Notes: a model not told the origin generated them from the letters alone. Counted from the first letter of the stretch, positions 1 through 5,843 are shown. The stretch: 5,843 nucleotides of DNA from an uncultured Bacilli bacterium (GCA_947630515.1 CANRHY010000062.1:1-5843), one strand, 5' to 3'. Made by a program: numbers and translations.

Positions 1-1576
1 TAGTTTAAATCATCCTAATATAGTGGAAATGTATGACGTAGGAGAAGATGACGGGCAATATTATATAGTAATGGAGTATGTTGAAGGGAAAACTTTAAAA
101 CAACTTCTTAAGAAAAGAGGAAGTCTTACTATTACAGAGGTTATTGATATTATGAGTCAACTTACTGATGGTATGGCACATGCGCATGACTCTTATATTA
201 TTCATAGAGATATTAAGCCACAAAATATAATGATACTTGAAAATGGTCTTATAAAGATTACAGACTTTGGTATTGCAATGGCTTTAAATAGTACACAACT
301 TACTCAAACTAATTCAGTAATGGGTAGTGTTCATTATCTTCCACCTGAGCAAGCAAATGGAAAAGGAAGTACTATTAGAAGTGATATTTATTCTATGGGA
401 ATACTTATGTATGAACTTCTTACTGGTAGTGTTCCTTATAAAGGGGATAATGCAGTAGAAATAGCGCTTAAACACTTAAAAGAACCTCTTCCTAGTATTA
501 GGAAAAAACTTCCAGAATTACCTCAATCTGTTGAGAACATAATATTAAAAGCAACAGCAAAGAATCCACAAAATAGATATAAAGATGCAAGAGAAATGCA
601 TCAAGATATTATCACTGCGCTTGATGAGGCTAGGGCTAATGAAGAGAAGTATGTTTATCCATATCCTGAAAATGAGCAAGAGTCAAAAGCGCTTAAGGAA
701 GCAGTAAAAGAGGAAAAAATGAATAAGGAAAAAGAGAAAAAACAAGAAGAAATAGAAGAAAAGGAAGAAACTAAAAAACAAAATAAGCTTTTAATTATTT
801 TAGCTTCTATATTTACAGGACTTGTAATTTTAGTTGTTACTTTTGTATTTTTACTTCCTACTTTAACAAGTGAAAAGACTATTAAAGTGCCAGATGTTTA
901 TAATATGACTGAGGTAGAAGCAAGTAATTTACTTACTAAGGCTGGTTTTGTTGTAAAGTGTAAAGATGATGACTATAAGTATGAAGCAAGTGATGATGTA
1001 GTAGAAGGGTATGCAATACGTACTAGTCCTAAAGCAGGAACTTTAGTAAAAGAGGGAAGAAGTGTATGTGTATATTTAAGTAGTGGAGATGCGTCATTTA
1101 CTATAGAAGAAGATTGGATTGGAACTGATTATTTAGTTATTAAAGATAGACTTGAAAGAGAATATAAGTGTAATGTTAGAGTAGAGAAAAAAGCAGTTAC
1201 AGAACAAGATAATTATGAAGATGGAGTAGTTATTGAAATAAGTCCGACTGTTGGAGAGACTGTTAAATATGGAAGTACTGTTACTTTATTTATACCTGAT
1301 ATACAAGTAGTTTATCCAGATTTTACAAATGGGTATACATTAGACCAAGTAAAAGAGTTTGCAGAAAAGTATAAATTAAATTTAACTATTAATGAAGTAG
1401 AAAATAGTTTACTTGCACCTGGTACTATAACTAATCAAAGTAGACCAGCTGGAGATGTTGTTAGAGAGGGTGTTGAGTTAACTGTTACAGTAACTAAAGA
1501 GCCTCAAGTAGTAGATGATATTGTTATGCCTGATGGGGAAGTGGAAGAAGATACAAATGGAGAAAGTGAAAGGTAA
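1..1576 (+). CDS. prkC: PASTA-domain Ser/Thr protein kinase PrkC (5'-truncated by window)
   Basis: Membrane Ser/Thr kinase that binds cell-wall fragments outside and phosphorylates growth and translation targets inside. The frame is open from base 2 (S-L-N-H-P-N-I-V, the usual kinase beta-4 start), so the GTG at 23 is an internal Val. The glycine loop and catalytic Lys lie upstream of the window. Visible in order: hinge MEYVEG (about 74-91), catalytic loop HRDIKPQN (203-226), DFG (263-271), Thr-rich activation loop ending in GSVHYLPPEQ (323-352), a Lys/Glu-rich juxtamembrane stretch (about 700-785), one transmembrane helix (about 785-860), then three PASTA repeats (about 878-1087, 1088-1303, 1304-1504) and a short acidic tail. 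About 524 residues are visible, consistent with a family length near 600-650. All visible catalytic motifs are intact, so the kinase should be active. Two Cys in PASTA 1 and one in PASTA 2 are unusual for an exported domain. A prpC phosphatase gene would be expected just upstream. The 3' end overlaps rsgA by 20 bp. Confidence 0.95.
   Translation, partial: SLNHPNIVEMYDVGEDDGQYYIVMEYVEGKTLKQLLKKRGSLTITEVIDIMSQLTDGMAHAHDSYIIHRDIKPQNIMILENGLIKITDFGIAMALNSTQLTQTNSVMGSVHYLPPEQANGKGSTIRSDIYSMGILMYELLTGSVPYKGDNAVEIALKHLKEPLPSIRKKLPELPQSVENIILKATAKNPQNRYKDAREMHQDIITALDEARANEEKYVYPYPENEQESKALKEAVKEEKMNKEKEKKQEEIEEKEETKKQNKLLIILASIFTGLVILVVTFVFLLPTLTSEKTIKVPDVYNMTEVEASNLLTKAGFVVKCKDDDYKYEASDDVVEGYAIRTSPKAGTLVKEGRSVCVYLSSGDASFTIEEDWIGTDYLVIKDRLEREYKCNVRVEKKAVTEQDNYEDGVVIEISPTVGETVKYGSTVTLFIPDIQVVYPDFTNGYTLDQVKEFAEKYKLNLTINEVENSLLAPGTITNQSRPAGDVVREGVELTVTVTKEPQVVDDIVMPDGEVEEDTNGESER
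1543..1550 (+). promoter_or_regulatory. Ribosome binding site that sets the rsgA start
   Basis: GGAAGAAG inside the end of prkC, 6 nt before the ATG at 1557. The upstream in-frame ATGs at 1515 and 1533 have no comparable purine-rich sequence at the right distance. The protein from 1557 (MEKVKGKI...) begins directly with the OB-fold, as in the family. Initiation here lies within prkC, so translation of the two genes is probably coupled. Confidence 0.65.
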
Positions 1577-2387
1577 AATAATTAGTATTAATAAGGATTT
1601 ATACACTGTTAGTGATGGTAACAGTGTTTTTCCGTGTAGTGTAAGAGGAAAATTAAGAGGTTTTAATTTAACAGTTGGAGATAATGTTATAATAGATAAT
1701 GAAAAGTTAGTTATTGAAAGTGTTTTAGAAAGAAAGAATACTTTGATAAGACCACTTGTTTCTAATATAGATAAGTTATTTATAGTTGTTAGTACAAAAA
1801 TACCTGATTTTAGTACATATTTACTTGATAAGTTTTTAGTGCTTGCTAGTATTAATAATATTACTCCAATAATTATAGTAACTAAGTTAGATTTACTTAA
1901 TAGAAAAGAGTTAAAGAATATAATAAATACTTTAAAGTATTATAAAAAAATAGGTTATAAAGTGTATACTAATAAAGAAATTAGAAAGATAGTTAAGGAA
2001 ATAAAGGGATGTGTTATTTCTTTAGCAGGACAAACTGGGGCTGGGAAGTCTTCTCTTTTAAATAAGATAGATAGTTCTTTAAATTTACAAGTAGGAGAAG
2101 TTAGTACTCATTTAGGTAGAGGGAAGCACACGACTAGACTTGCTAGGTTAATTAATGTAAAAGGTGGTTTAGTTGCGGATACTCCTGGGTTTAGTTCATT
2201 AGAAATAGAAGCAAGTGCTCAAGACATAAATCAAGGGTTTATAGAGTTTGGTTATAAATGTAAATATAAAAGTTGTACACATATTAAAAATGATGGGTGC
2301 TTTGTTATTGAAAGAGTAGAAAAGGGAAAAATTTTAAAAAGTAGATATGAAAGTTATTTAAAGCTAATTAATGAGGTGAAGAAATGA
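1557..2387 (+). CDS. rsgA: Ribosome small subunit-dependent GTPase RsgA (YloQ/CpgA)
   Basis: Circularly permuted GTPase that acts in late 30S subunit maturation in the cytoplasm. The 276-residue product has the family layout. An N-terminal OB-fold (about 1-55) is followed by the conserved LIRP (63-66). The G motifs then come in permuted order: G4 TKLD (109-112), G1/P-loop GQTGAGKSS (158-166), the switch segment HLGRGKHTTR (185-194) and G3 DTPGFSSLE (208-216). The C-terminal zinc site has Cys235, Cys240, His242 and Cys248. All key residues are present. The length is slightly below the roughly 290-300 usual in Bacillus. The start at 1557 is chosen over 1515 because of its ribosome binding site and family fit; a GTG at 1566 is a weaker alternative. 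It overlaps prkC by 20 bp and rpe by 4 bp. In B. subtilis the homologue CpgA is a PrkC substrate, which fits the operon position. Confidence 0.97.
   Translation: MEKVKGKIISINKDLYTVSDGNSVFPCSVRGKLRGFNLTVGDNVIIDNEKLVIESVLERKNTLIRPLVSNIDKLFIVVSTKIPDFSTYLLDKFLVLASINNITPIIIVTKLDLLNRKELKNIINTLKYYKKIGYKVYTNKEIRKIVKEIKGCVISLAGQTGAGKSSLLNKIDSSLNLQVGEVSTHLGRGKHTTRLARLINVKGGLVADTPGFSSLEIEASAQDINQGFIEFGYKCKYKSCTHIKNDGCFVIERVEKGKILKSRYESYLKLINEVKK
2373..2378 (+). promoter_or_regulatory. Ribosome binding site of rpe, inside rsgA
   Basis: GAGGTG lies 5 nt before the rpe ATG at 2384. The ATG overlaps the rsgA TGA stop as ATGA, a classic translational-coupling arrangement, so ribosomes finishing rsgA can start rpe at once. 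Confidence 0.75.
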
Positions 2388-3016
2388 AAGTAAGTGGAAG
2401 TATTTTAACAGATAAAATGAAAGTAAAAGAAGCAGTTAAGGCTTTTGAAAATGGGAAAGCAGACTATATTCATGTCGACGTTATGGACGGAAAGTTTGTT
2501 AAAAATAAAAGTTTTAGTATAAGTGAAGTAAGTAAGTTAGATACTAATTTAAAGTTAGATATTCATTTGATGGTAAAAAATCCTGAAAAATATATAGACC
2601 CTTTTAGTACTTTAAATACAGAATATATTACTTTTCATTATGAAGCAGTAAAAGCACCTATGCTATTAATAACACATATTAAAAATAATGGATTAAGGGT
2701 AGGAGTTAGTATTAAACCTAGTACTAAAGTAAGTGATATTTTCTTTCTTCTTCCTTATGTTGATATGGTGCTTGTAATGAGTGTCGAGCCAGGTGAAAGT
2801 GGGCAAGAGTTTATGAGTGATACTTTTTCTAGGGTAGAAGATTTAAAAAAAGAGATAGAGGAAAAATGTTATAACACTATAATAGAAGTAGATGGTGGGG
2901 TAAATGAAGAAAATGTTCGCGCCCTTAAAACAAGTGGAGCAGATATGGTAGTAAGTTCTTCTTATTTGTTAAGTGGAGATACTTCTAAAAAAATAGAGTA
3001 TATTAAAAGTATTTGA
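2384..3016 (+). CDS. rpe: Ribulose-phosphate 3-epimerase family protein
   Basis: Cytoplasmic TIM-barrel enzyme expected to interconvert ribulose 5-phosphate and xylulose 5-phosphate in the pentose phosphate pathway. The product is 210 residues, close to the usual 215-225. The metal and catalytic residues are in place: His30 and Asp32 in IHVDVMDG, His61 in LDIHLM, and Asp170 in EVDGG. Ser6 of the usual PSIL motif is also kept. Several loops differ from the usual sequence: PSILSAD is GSILTDK (5-11), NPGFGGQ is EPGESGQ (135-141), and the last phosphate-binding turn reads SSS (191-193) where an A/V-G-S is typical. The family assignment is safe. The exact substrate is probably ribulose 5-phosphate, but another phosphorylated ketose cannot be excluded. 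It is coupled to rsgA by an ATGA overlap, matching the Bacillus order, but thiN, which often follows there, is absent. Confidence 0.92.
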   Translation: MKVSGSILTDKMKVKEAVKAFENGKADYIHVDVMDGKFVKNKSFSISEVSKLDTNLKLDIHLMVKNPEKYIDPFSTLNTEYITFHYEAVKAPMLLITHIKNNGLRVGVSIKPSTKVSDIFFLLPYVDMVLVMSVEPGESGQEFMSDTFSRVEDLKKEIEEKCYNTIIEVDGGVNEENVRALKTSGADMVVSSSYLLSGDTSKKIEYIKSI

Positions 3017-3041
3017 TTTTTATTTAAAATTATGGTAATAT
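3013..3041 (+). promoter_or_regulatory. Putative sigma-A promoter for a small RNA
   Basis: A -35 element TTGATT (3013-3018) overlaps the rpe stop codon. It is followed by a 17-bp spacer ending in an extended -10 TG (3033-3034) and then TAATAT (3036-3041). Start of transcription is predicted near 3048-3050, exactly where the foldable segment begins. This is pattern matching only, but spacing and extended -10 both agree. In an A/T-rich genome chance matches are common, so confidence is moderate. Confidence 0.6.
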
Positions 3042-3048
3042 TTCTATT

Positions 3049-3129
3049 AGAAAGAACTTGTACCACTAACCGTTTTGGACGTTAGGATAGGATACGTGTA
3101 TTATCCGTAGTGGCAGAGTTCTTTTTTTT
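3049..3129 (+). ncRNA. Putative small structured RNA with three-way junction, family unknown
   Basis: About 80 nt between rpe and ezrA, with its own predicted promoter and terminator. Outer helix: AAAGAACT (3051-3058) pairs with AGTTCTTT (3117-3124), 8 perfect pairs. After a small internal loop (3059-3062/3114-3116), CCAC (3063-3066) pairs with GTGG (3110-3113). TAAC (3067-3070) pairs with GTTA (3081-3084). GGATA (3085-3089) pairs with TATCC (3102-3106), extendable by ATA/TAT with a CGTG loop. The three inner helices abut with only GTA (3107-3109) unpaired at the junction. A direct repeat of GGATA (3085-3089, 3090-3094) allows a second register of the third helix, and CTA/TAG allows an alternative extension of the inner P1 helix. 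I do not recognise it as SRP RNA, 6S, tmRNA, RNase P or a known riboswitch. It could be a trans-acting small RNA, or merely an elaborate terminator of the rpe operon. The fold is seen in the sequence; the function is not. Confidence 0.55.
3051..3129 (+). terminator. Rho-independent terminator ending the prkC-rsgA-rpe operon and the small RNA
   Basis: The 8-bp helix 3051-3058/3117-3124 is followed at once by a T8 run (3122-3129, its first three T in the helix). The 'loop' of this terminator is the whole three-way-junction domain, unusually large for a plain terminator. It reads only in the + direction, as the minus-strand side lacks a T tract. A second T7 run lies at 3135-3141 without its own hairpin. 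Confidence 0.75.
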
Positions 3130-3151
3130 GCGCATTTTTTTCTTTTATAAG

Positions 3152-3179
3152 TTAACATAACGTGGTAAAATATTATATA
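3152..3179 (+). promoter_or_regulatory. Putative promoter for ezrA-ftsK
   Basis: Downstream of the terminator, an extended -10 TGG-TAAAAT (3163-3171) resembles the one before the small RNA (TGG-TAATAT), giving a start near 3178. Its -35 region is weak (TTTTAT, 3143-3148). An overlapping alternative is TTAACA (3152-3157), 16 bp, TATATA (3174-3179). Either would produce a very short leader before the ezrA ribosome binding site (AGGTG, 3186-3190). A promoter is expected here because the terminator separates ezrA from rpe, but which element is used cannot be decided by eye. Confidence 0.5.
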
Positions 3180-3196
3180 GAGAGTAGGTGTAAAAT

Positions 3197-4912
3197 ATGA
3201 ATAGCCTGTTTGTATTAGGTATCATTTGTATATATGGTTTTGGTCTTATTATGATAGTTGTTACTATATATAGTATTCGTAAGAGAACTAAAAATAAGTT
3301 AGAAAATGAACTTACTAGACTTGAGACTATGAAGAATTTAATATCTTCTAGTTCTATTATAACAGAGATGGAAAGAGTAAAAAGTTTAATTAATAATGAT
3401 GCTTTAGATAAAAAATATAAGAAATGGGAAAAAAGATATAATAGAATAGTAAATGAGGGAATACCAAAGTTAACAGATAAATTACTAGAAGCTGAAGGGT
3501 TAATAGATACAAAGGCTTTTAAGGAAGCTAGTTTTGTTATGGCTAGAGCTGAAGTAGATATTTATTATGTTAGAACTGATATGGAAATGTTATATGATAG
3601 TATTAAAGATATAACTATGAGTGAAGAGAGAAATAGAAATGCAGTTACTAAGCTTAAAGCAATGTATAGAGAAGTGGTTACTAAATACAATAATAATAAA
3701 AGTGATTATAAGGGTATGGAAGATAGTATTAATTTACAGTTTGATAATATTAATAAGCTTTTTAGTGCTTTTGAAAGAGTAATGGAAGAAAATGATTATG
3801 ATGAAGTTGGTAAAATAGTGCATGCTTTAGATGACCTTATTAATAATATAAAGATAGTTATAGAAGAAGTTCCTACAGTTATTTTAATGTGTAAAATGAT
3901 TATTCCTAAAAAGATAGGAGAACTAAAGAGTATGGCTTCTAAAATGAAAAAAGATGGGTATAATATCGAGTACATTAATTTAGAGCATAATGTAGAAGAA
4001 GCTAATAAGAAATTAAGTGATATATATGATAGAATGAAAGTTCTTAATTTAGAAGATAGTATTTTTGAACTTAAGACAATGCTTGATTATTTTGAGAGTT
4101 TATATTCAGATTTTGATAAAGAGAAACAAAGTAAGAAAGAGTATGAAGATTATTTAGAGAGTATTCAAGTTAAGTTAAATAGATTAATTAAAGTTATTAA
4201 AAATATTTATTTAGAGATAAATGAGCTTAAGGAAACTTATGCTTTGACACCTGAAGAGATTAAGAGTTTAGATAGTATAAGTAGTGAGTTAAATGAAGAG
4301 AGAATTAGTTTTAAACAAGTAAGTGATAGAACTTTAACTAGGGTTACTCCATATAGTAGGCTTAGTAAAGAGTGTGAGCTTATTAGTGTAAGGCTTACTA
4401 AAACTGAAGATAAGTTAGAAAGTGTTATTAAGAGTTTGGGTAGTTTAAAAGAAGATGAGGTAAGAGCTAGAGAGCAACTTACTGAGATAAGGACAATTTT
4501 GAAAGATGCTAAAGAGAAGATAAAAGAAGTTAAGTTACCTGTAGTACCTAAGACTTATTATGTTGAGTTAAGTGAAGCTAAAGAGGGAATTAGTAGTATA
4601 GTAGAAGAGTTAAGTAAGAAACCAATAGAGATAGATTCACTTAATATGAGAGTTGATACTGGAAGAGATTTAGTTTTAAAGTTATATACTTTAAGTGAGT
4701 CTTTAGCTAAAAATGCTTCTATGGCTGAGATGGCTATTGTTTATGGAAATAGATATAGAAGTAGTTATAAAGATATAGATACTGCGCTTACTAAAGCAGA
4801 GAGTGAATTTTATAAGGGAGAATATAGAGTTAGTTTAGAAACAAGTGTTAATGCTTTAAATCAAGTTGAGCCAGGTATTCATAAGAAATTATTAGATGCT
4901 TATAAAGATTAG
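3197..4912 (+). CDS. ezrA: Septation ring formation regulator EzrA
   Basis: Membrane-anchored, spectrin-like protein that restrains FtsZ polymerisation away from mid-cell and, at the septum, links the division ring to wall-synthesis proteins. The 571-residue product matches the family length (562 in B. subtilis). One N-terminal transmembrane helix (about 4-26) is followed by a basic RKRTKNK stretch, placing the long remainder in the cytoplasm. That remainder is almost wholly charged, helical and coiled-coil-like, as expected for the repeated three-helix bundles. The strongest identifier is the C-terminal segment MAEMAIVYGNRYRS (509-522), with GEY and VEPG (557-560) after it, which is the conserved C-terminal patch of EzrA. 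The start is supported by AGGTG 6 nt upstream and by the membrane helix beginning directly after Met1. It ends 15 bp before ftsK with no terminator between, so the two are probably cotranscribed. Confidence 0.96.
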   Translation: MNSLFVLGIICIYGFGLIMIVVTIYSIRKRTKNKLENELTRLETMKNLISSSSIITEMERVKSLINNDALDKKYKKWEKRYNRIVNEGIPKLTDKLLEAEGLIDTKAFKEASFVMARAEVDIYYVRTDMEMLYDSIKDITMSEERNRNAVTKLKAMYREVVTKYNNNKSDYKGMEDSINLQFDNINKLFSAFERVMEENDYDEVGKIVHALDDLINNIKIVIEEVPTVILMCKMIIPKKIGELKSMASKMKKDGYNIEYINLEHNVEEANKKLSDIYDRMKVLNLEDSIFELKTMLDYFESLYSDFDKEKQSKKEYEDYLESIQVKLNRLIKVIKNIYLEINELKETYALTPEEIKSLDSISSELNEERISFKQVSDRTLTRVTPYSRLSKECELISVRLTKTEDKLESVIKSLGSLKEDEVRAREQLTEIRTILKDAKEKIKEVKLPVVPKTYYVELSEAKEGISSIVEELSKKPIEIDSLNMRVDTGRDLVLKLYTLSESLAKNASMAEMAIVYGNRYRSSYKDIDTALTKAESEFYKGEYRVSLETSVNALNQVEPGIHKKLLDAYKD

Positions 4913-4927
4913 TTAGGAGTGGGTTTT

Positions 4928-5843
4928 ATGGCAAAAAAGAAAGTTCAAAATACTACAAATAAGACGCCTTTTCCTTATATTAAAGAAGTAGAGGGGTTAG
5001 TACTTGTACTAATTGGTGTTTTAGGTTTTGGTAAATTTGGAATAGTTGGAAGATTTGTTAAAAATTTTGTTATTTTTCTTTTTGGTAATTGGTATGTTTT
5101 AGGGTTAGTTATTTGTTTAGTTCTAGGTACTATTTTACTTATTAAAAGAGAAAAACCAAATTATTTTAATGCAAGATTAATAGGAGTTTATACTATAGTA
5201 CTTGCTGTTTTACTTCTTGCGCATTTAGAGTATATTAAAGATACTAATGTAACAGGAGTAGAGATAGTTAAAGTAACTTTAAATAATTTGATGGCTAGTT
5301 TTGAAACTGAAAGTATGATTATGTATACTGGAGGTGGAATAATCGGGGCTGTTTTAGCTATGGTTTTTGTTACTTTATTTGATATTACTGGAACTTTAAT
5401 AGTATGTGTTGTTTTGCTTATTTTTGGTGTGATTATGTTATTTGACGTTACTATATTTGATTTAGTTAAAATGATTACAAAACCATTTATTAAAAAGAAA
5501 TCTATAGAAGAGATGGCTAAAGAGGGAGAAGAAGATTTAAAATCTAGAGAAAGTGAAGAAGATGATGGTAAAGTTATCATAACTAATATTAATGAGATTA
5601 CTCATAAAGAAGAAGAGAAAGCACCTGTAAAAGAAGAAGTGCAAATGCCTCATGAAGTAAGTCATGATAATAGTTTAGGTGATTATGTTTTACCACCACT
5701 TGATTTATTAGTAGGAAGTAAAAGTAAAGGTAAAGTTAATAGTACTGAATTTATTACTTCTAATAATAAGATACTTGAAAGAGTACTAGGAGATTTTGGA
5801 ATAAGTGGACATGTAGTAGAAGTACATGTAGGACCTACTGTTA
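4928..5843 (+). CDS. ftsK: FtsK/SpoIIIE-type DNA translocase, N-terminal part (3'-truncated by window)
   Basis: Septal ATP-driven DNA pump that clears chromosome DNA from the closing division septum. 305 codons are visible without a stop. The start ATG follows AGGAG (4915-4919) by 8 nt. The N-terminal domain carries four or five hydrophobic segments (about residues 21-40, 53-72, 84-100, 135-151, 155-172). A Glu/Lys-rich cytoplasmic linker follows (about 188-250). Then comes the start of the motor: YVLPPLDLL (253-261) and KILERVLGDFGISGHVVEVH (281-300) followed by VGPTV at the cut, the typical entry to the FtsK alpha domain. The Walker motifs and the DNA-binding gamma domain lie beyond the window. 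The short linker is more like SpoIIIE/SftA-size proteins than E. coli FtsK. SpoIIIE and FtsK cannot be separated on this fragment; a division role is favoured by the ezrA neighbour. Confidence 0.95.
   Translation, partial: MAKKKVQNTTNKTPFPYIKEVEGLVLVLIGVLGFGKFGIVGRFVKNFVIFLFGNWYVLGLVICLVLGTILLIKREKPNYFNARLIGVYTIVLAVLLLAHLEYIKDTNVTGVEIVKVTLNNLMASFETESMIMYTGGGIIGAVLAMVFVTLFDITGTLIVCVVLLIFGVIMLFDVTIFDLVKMITKPFIKKKSIEEMAKEGEEDLKSRESEEDDGKVIITNINEITHKEEEKAPVKEEVQMPHEVSHDNSLGDYVLPPLDLLVGSKSKGKVNSTEFITSNNKILERVLGDFGISGHVVEVHVGPTV

Noticed and set aside
23..25. GTG as the start of prkC
   Set aside because: The frame stays open upstream to the window edge and encodes the conserved kinase segment H-P-N-I-V, so this GTG is an internal valine and the true start is outside the window.
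1515..1556. Longer rsgA beginning at the ATG at 1515
   Set aside because: No ribosome binding site precedes it and the extra 14 residues are not part of the RsgA fold; the ATG at 1557 has a well-placed GGAAGAAG.
3032..3085. 17-codon open frame (ATG to TAG) in the rpe-ezrA spacer
   Set aside because: It has no Shine-Dalgarno sequence, its ATG sits inside the predicted -10 region, and the bases it covers are better explained by paired RNA helices.
3049..3129. Known riboswitch or housekeeping RNA (purine, TPP, SRP RNA, 6S)
   Set aside because: The three-way junction recalls purine riboswitches, but the conserved junction and loop bases are not there, nor are the SRP GGAAG/AGCAG loop or TPP core. 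A covariance search would be needed to name a family.
3049..3196. Leader or attenuator controlling ezrA
   Set aside because: The element ends in a terminator, and at least one plausible promoter lies between it and the ezrA ribosome binding site, so an independent RNA is the simpler reading. Attenuation remains possible if that promoter is inactive.
5188..5580. 130-codon open frame on the minus strand
   Set aside because: It lies wholly antisense to the well-supported ftsK membrane and linker region, has a Ser/Thr/Ile-rich composition typical of reverse-strand A/T-rich DNA, and shows no family motif.

Overview
The window is a low-G+C stretch (about 30% by eye), coded entirely on the + strand, from a Firmicutes/Bacilli-type bacterium. 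All five genes belong to families typical of that group: PrkC (PASTA kinase), RsgA, Rpe, EzrA and FtsK/SpoIIIE. EzrA in particular is a marker of low-G+C Gram-positives. Codon choice is extreme (Ser mostly AGT, Leu TTA/CTT, Arg AGA). Tryptophan is read from TGG, and TGA ends two genes, so the standard bacterial code applies rather than the Mycoplasma code. An uncultured gut Bacilli lineage near the Mollicutes/Erysipelotrichia is my best guess, but it is an inference and not shown by the sequence.

Layout. Bases 1-1576 hold the 3' part of prkC; its N-lobe lies upstream of the window. rsgA (1557-2387) overlaps prkC by 20 bp, and rpe (2384-3016) overlaps rsgA by 4 bp (ATGA). These three form a tightly coupled operon with the Bacillus subtilis order prkC-rsgA(cpgA)-rpe. 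Next comes a 180-bp spacer (3017-3196), followed by ezrA (3197-4912). After a 15-bp gap with a good ribosome binding site, the 5' part of an ftsK/spoIIIE-type DNA translocase runs off the right end.

The least explained part is the 180-bp spacer. It contains a near-consensus promoter overlapping the rpe stop codon (TTGATT, 17 bp, TGG-TAATAT). Right at the predicted start site begins a roughly 80-nt segment that folds into a compact three-way junction. Its closing helix runs directly into a T8 tract, making an intrinsic terminator. A second extended -10 promoter follows, apparently for ezrA-ftsK. This arrangement fits a stand-alone small structured RNA that I could not assign to any known family. 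It is the main candidate for something undescribed here.

How the genes fit together: PrkC senses cell-wall material outside the cell through its PASTA domains and phosphorylates targets inside. In B. subtilis, RsgA (CpgA), a ribosome-assembly GTPase, is one of its known targets. Rpe is a pentose-phosphate enzyme carried along in the operon. EzrA tunes FtsZ-ring placement and links division to wall synthesis, and FtsK moves chromosome ends through the closing septum. The window therefore joins wall sensing and ribosome assembly to the division machinery, with the putative small RNA between the two transcription units.
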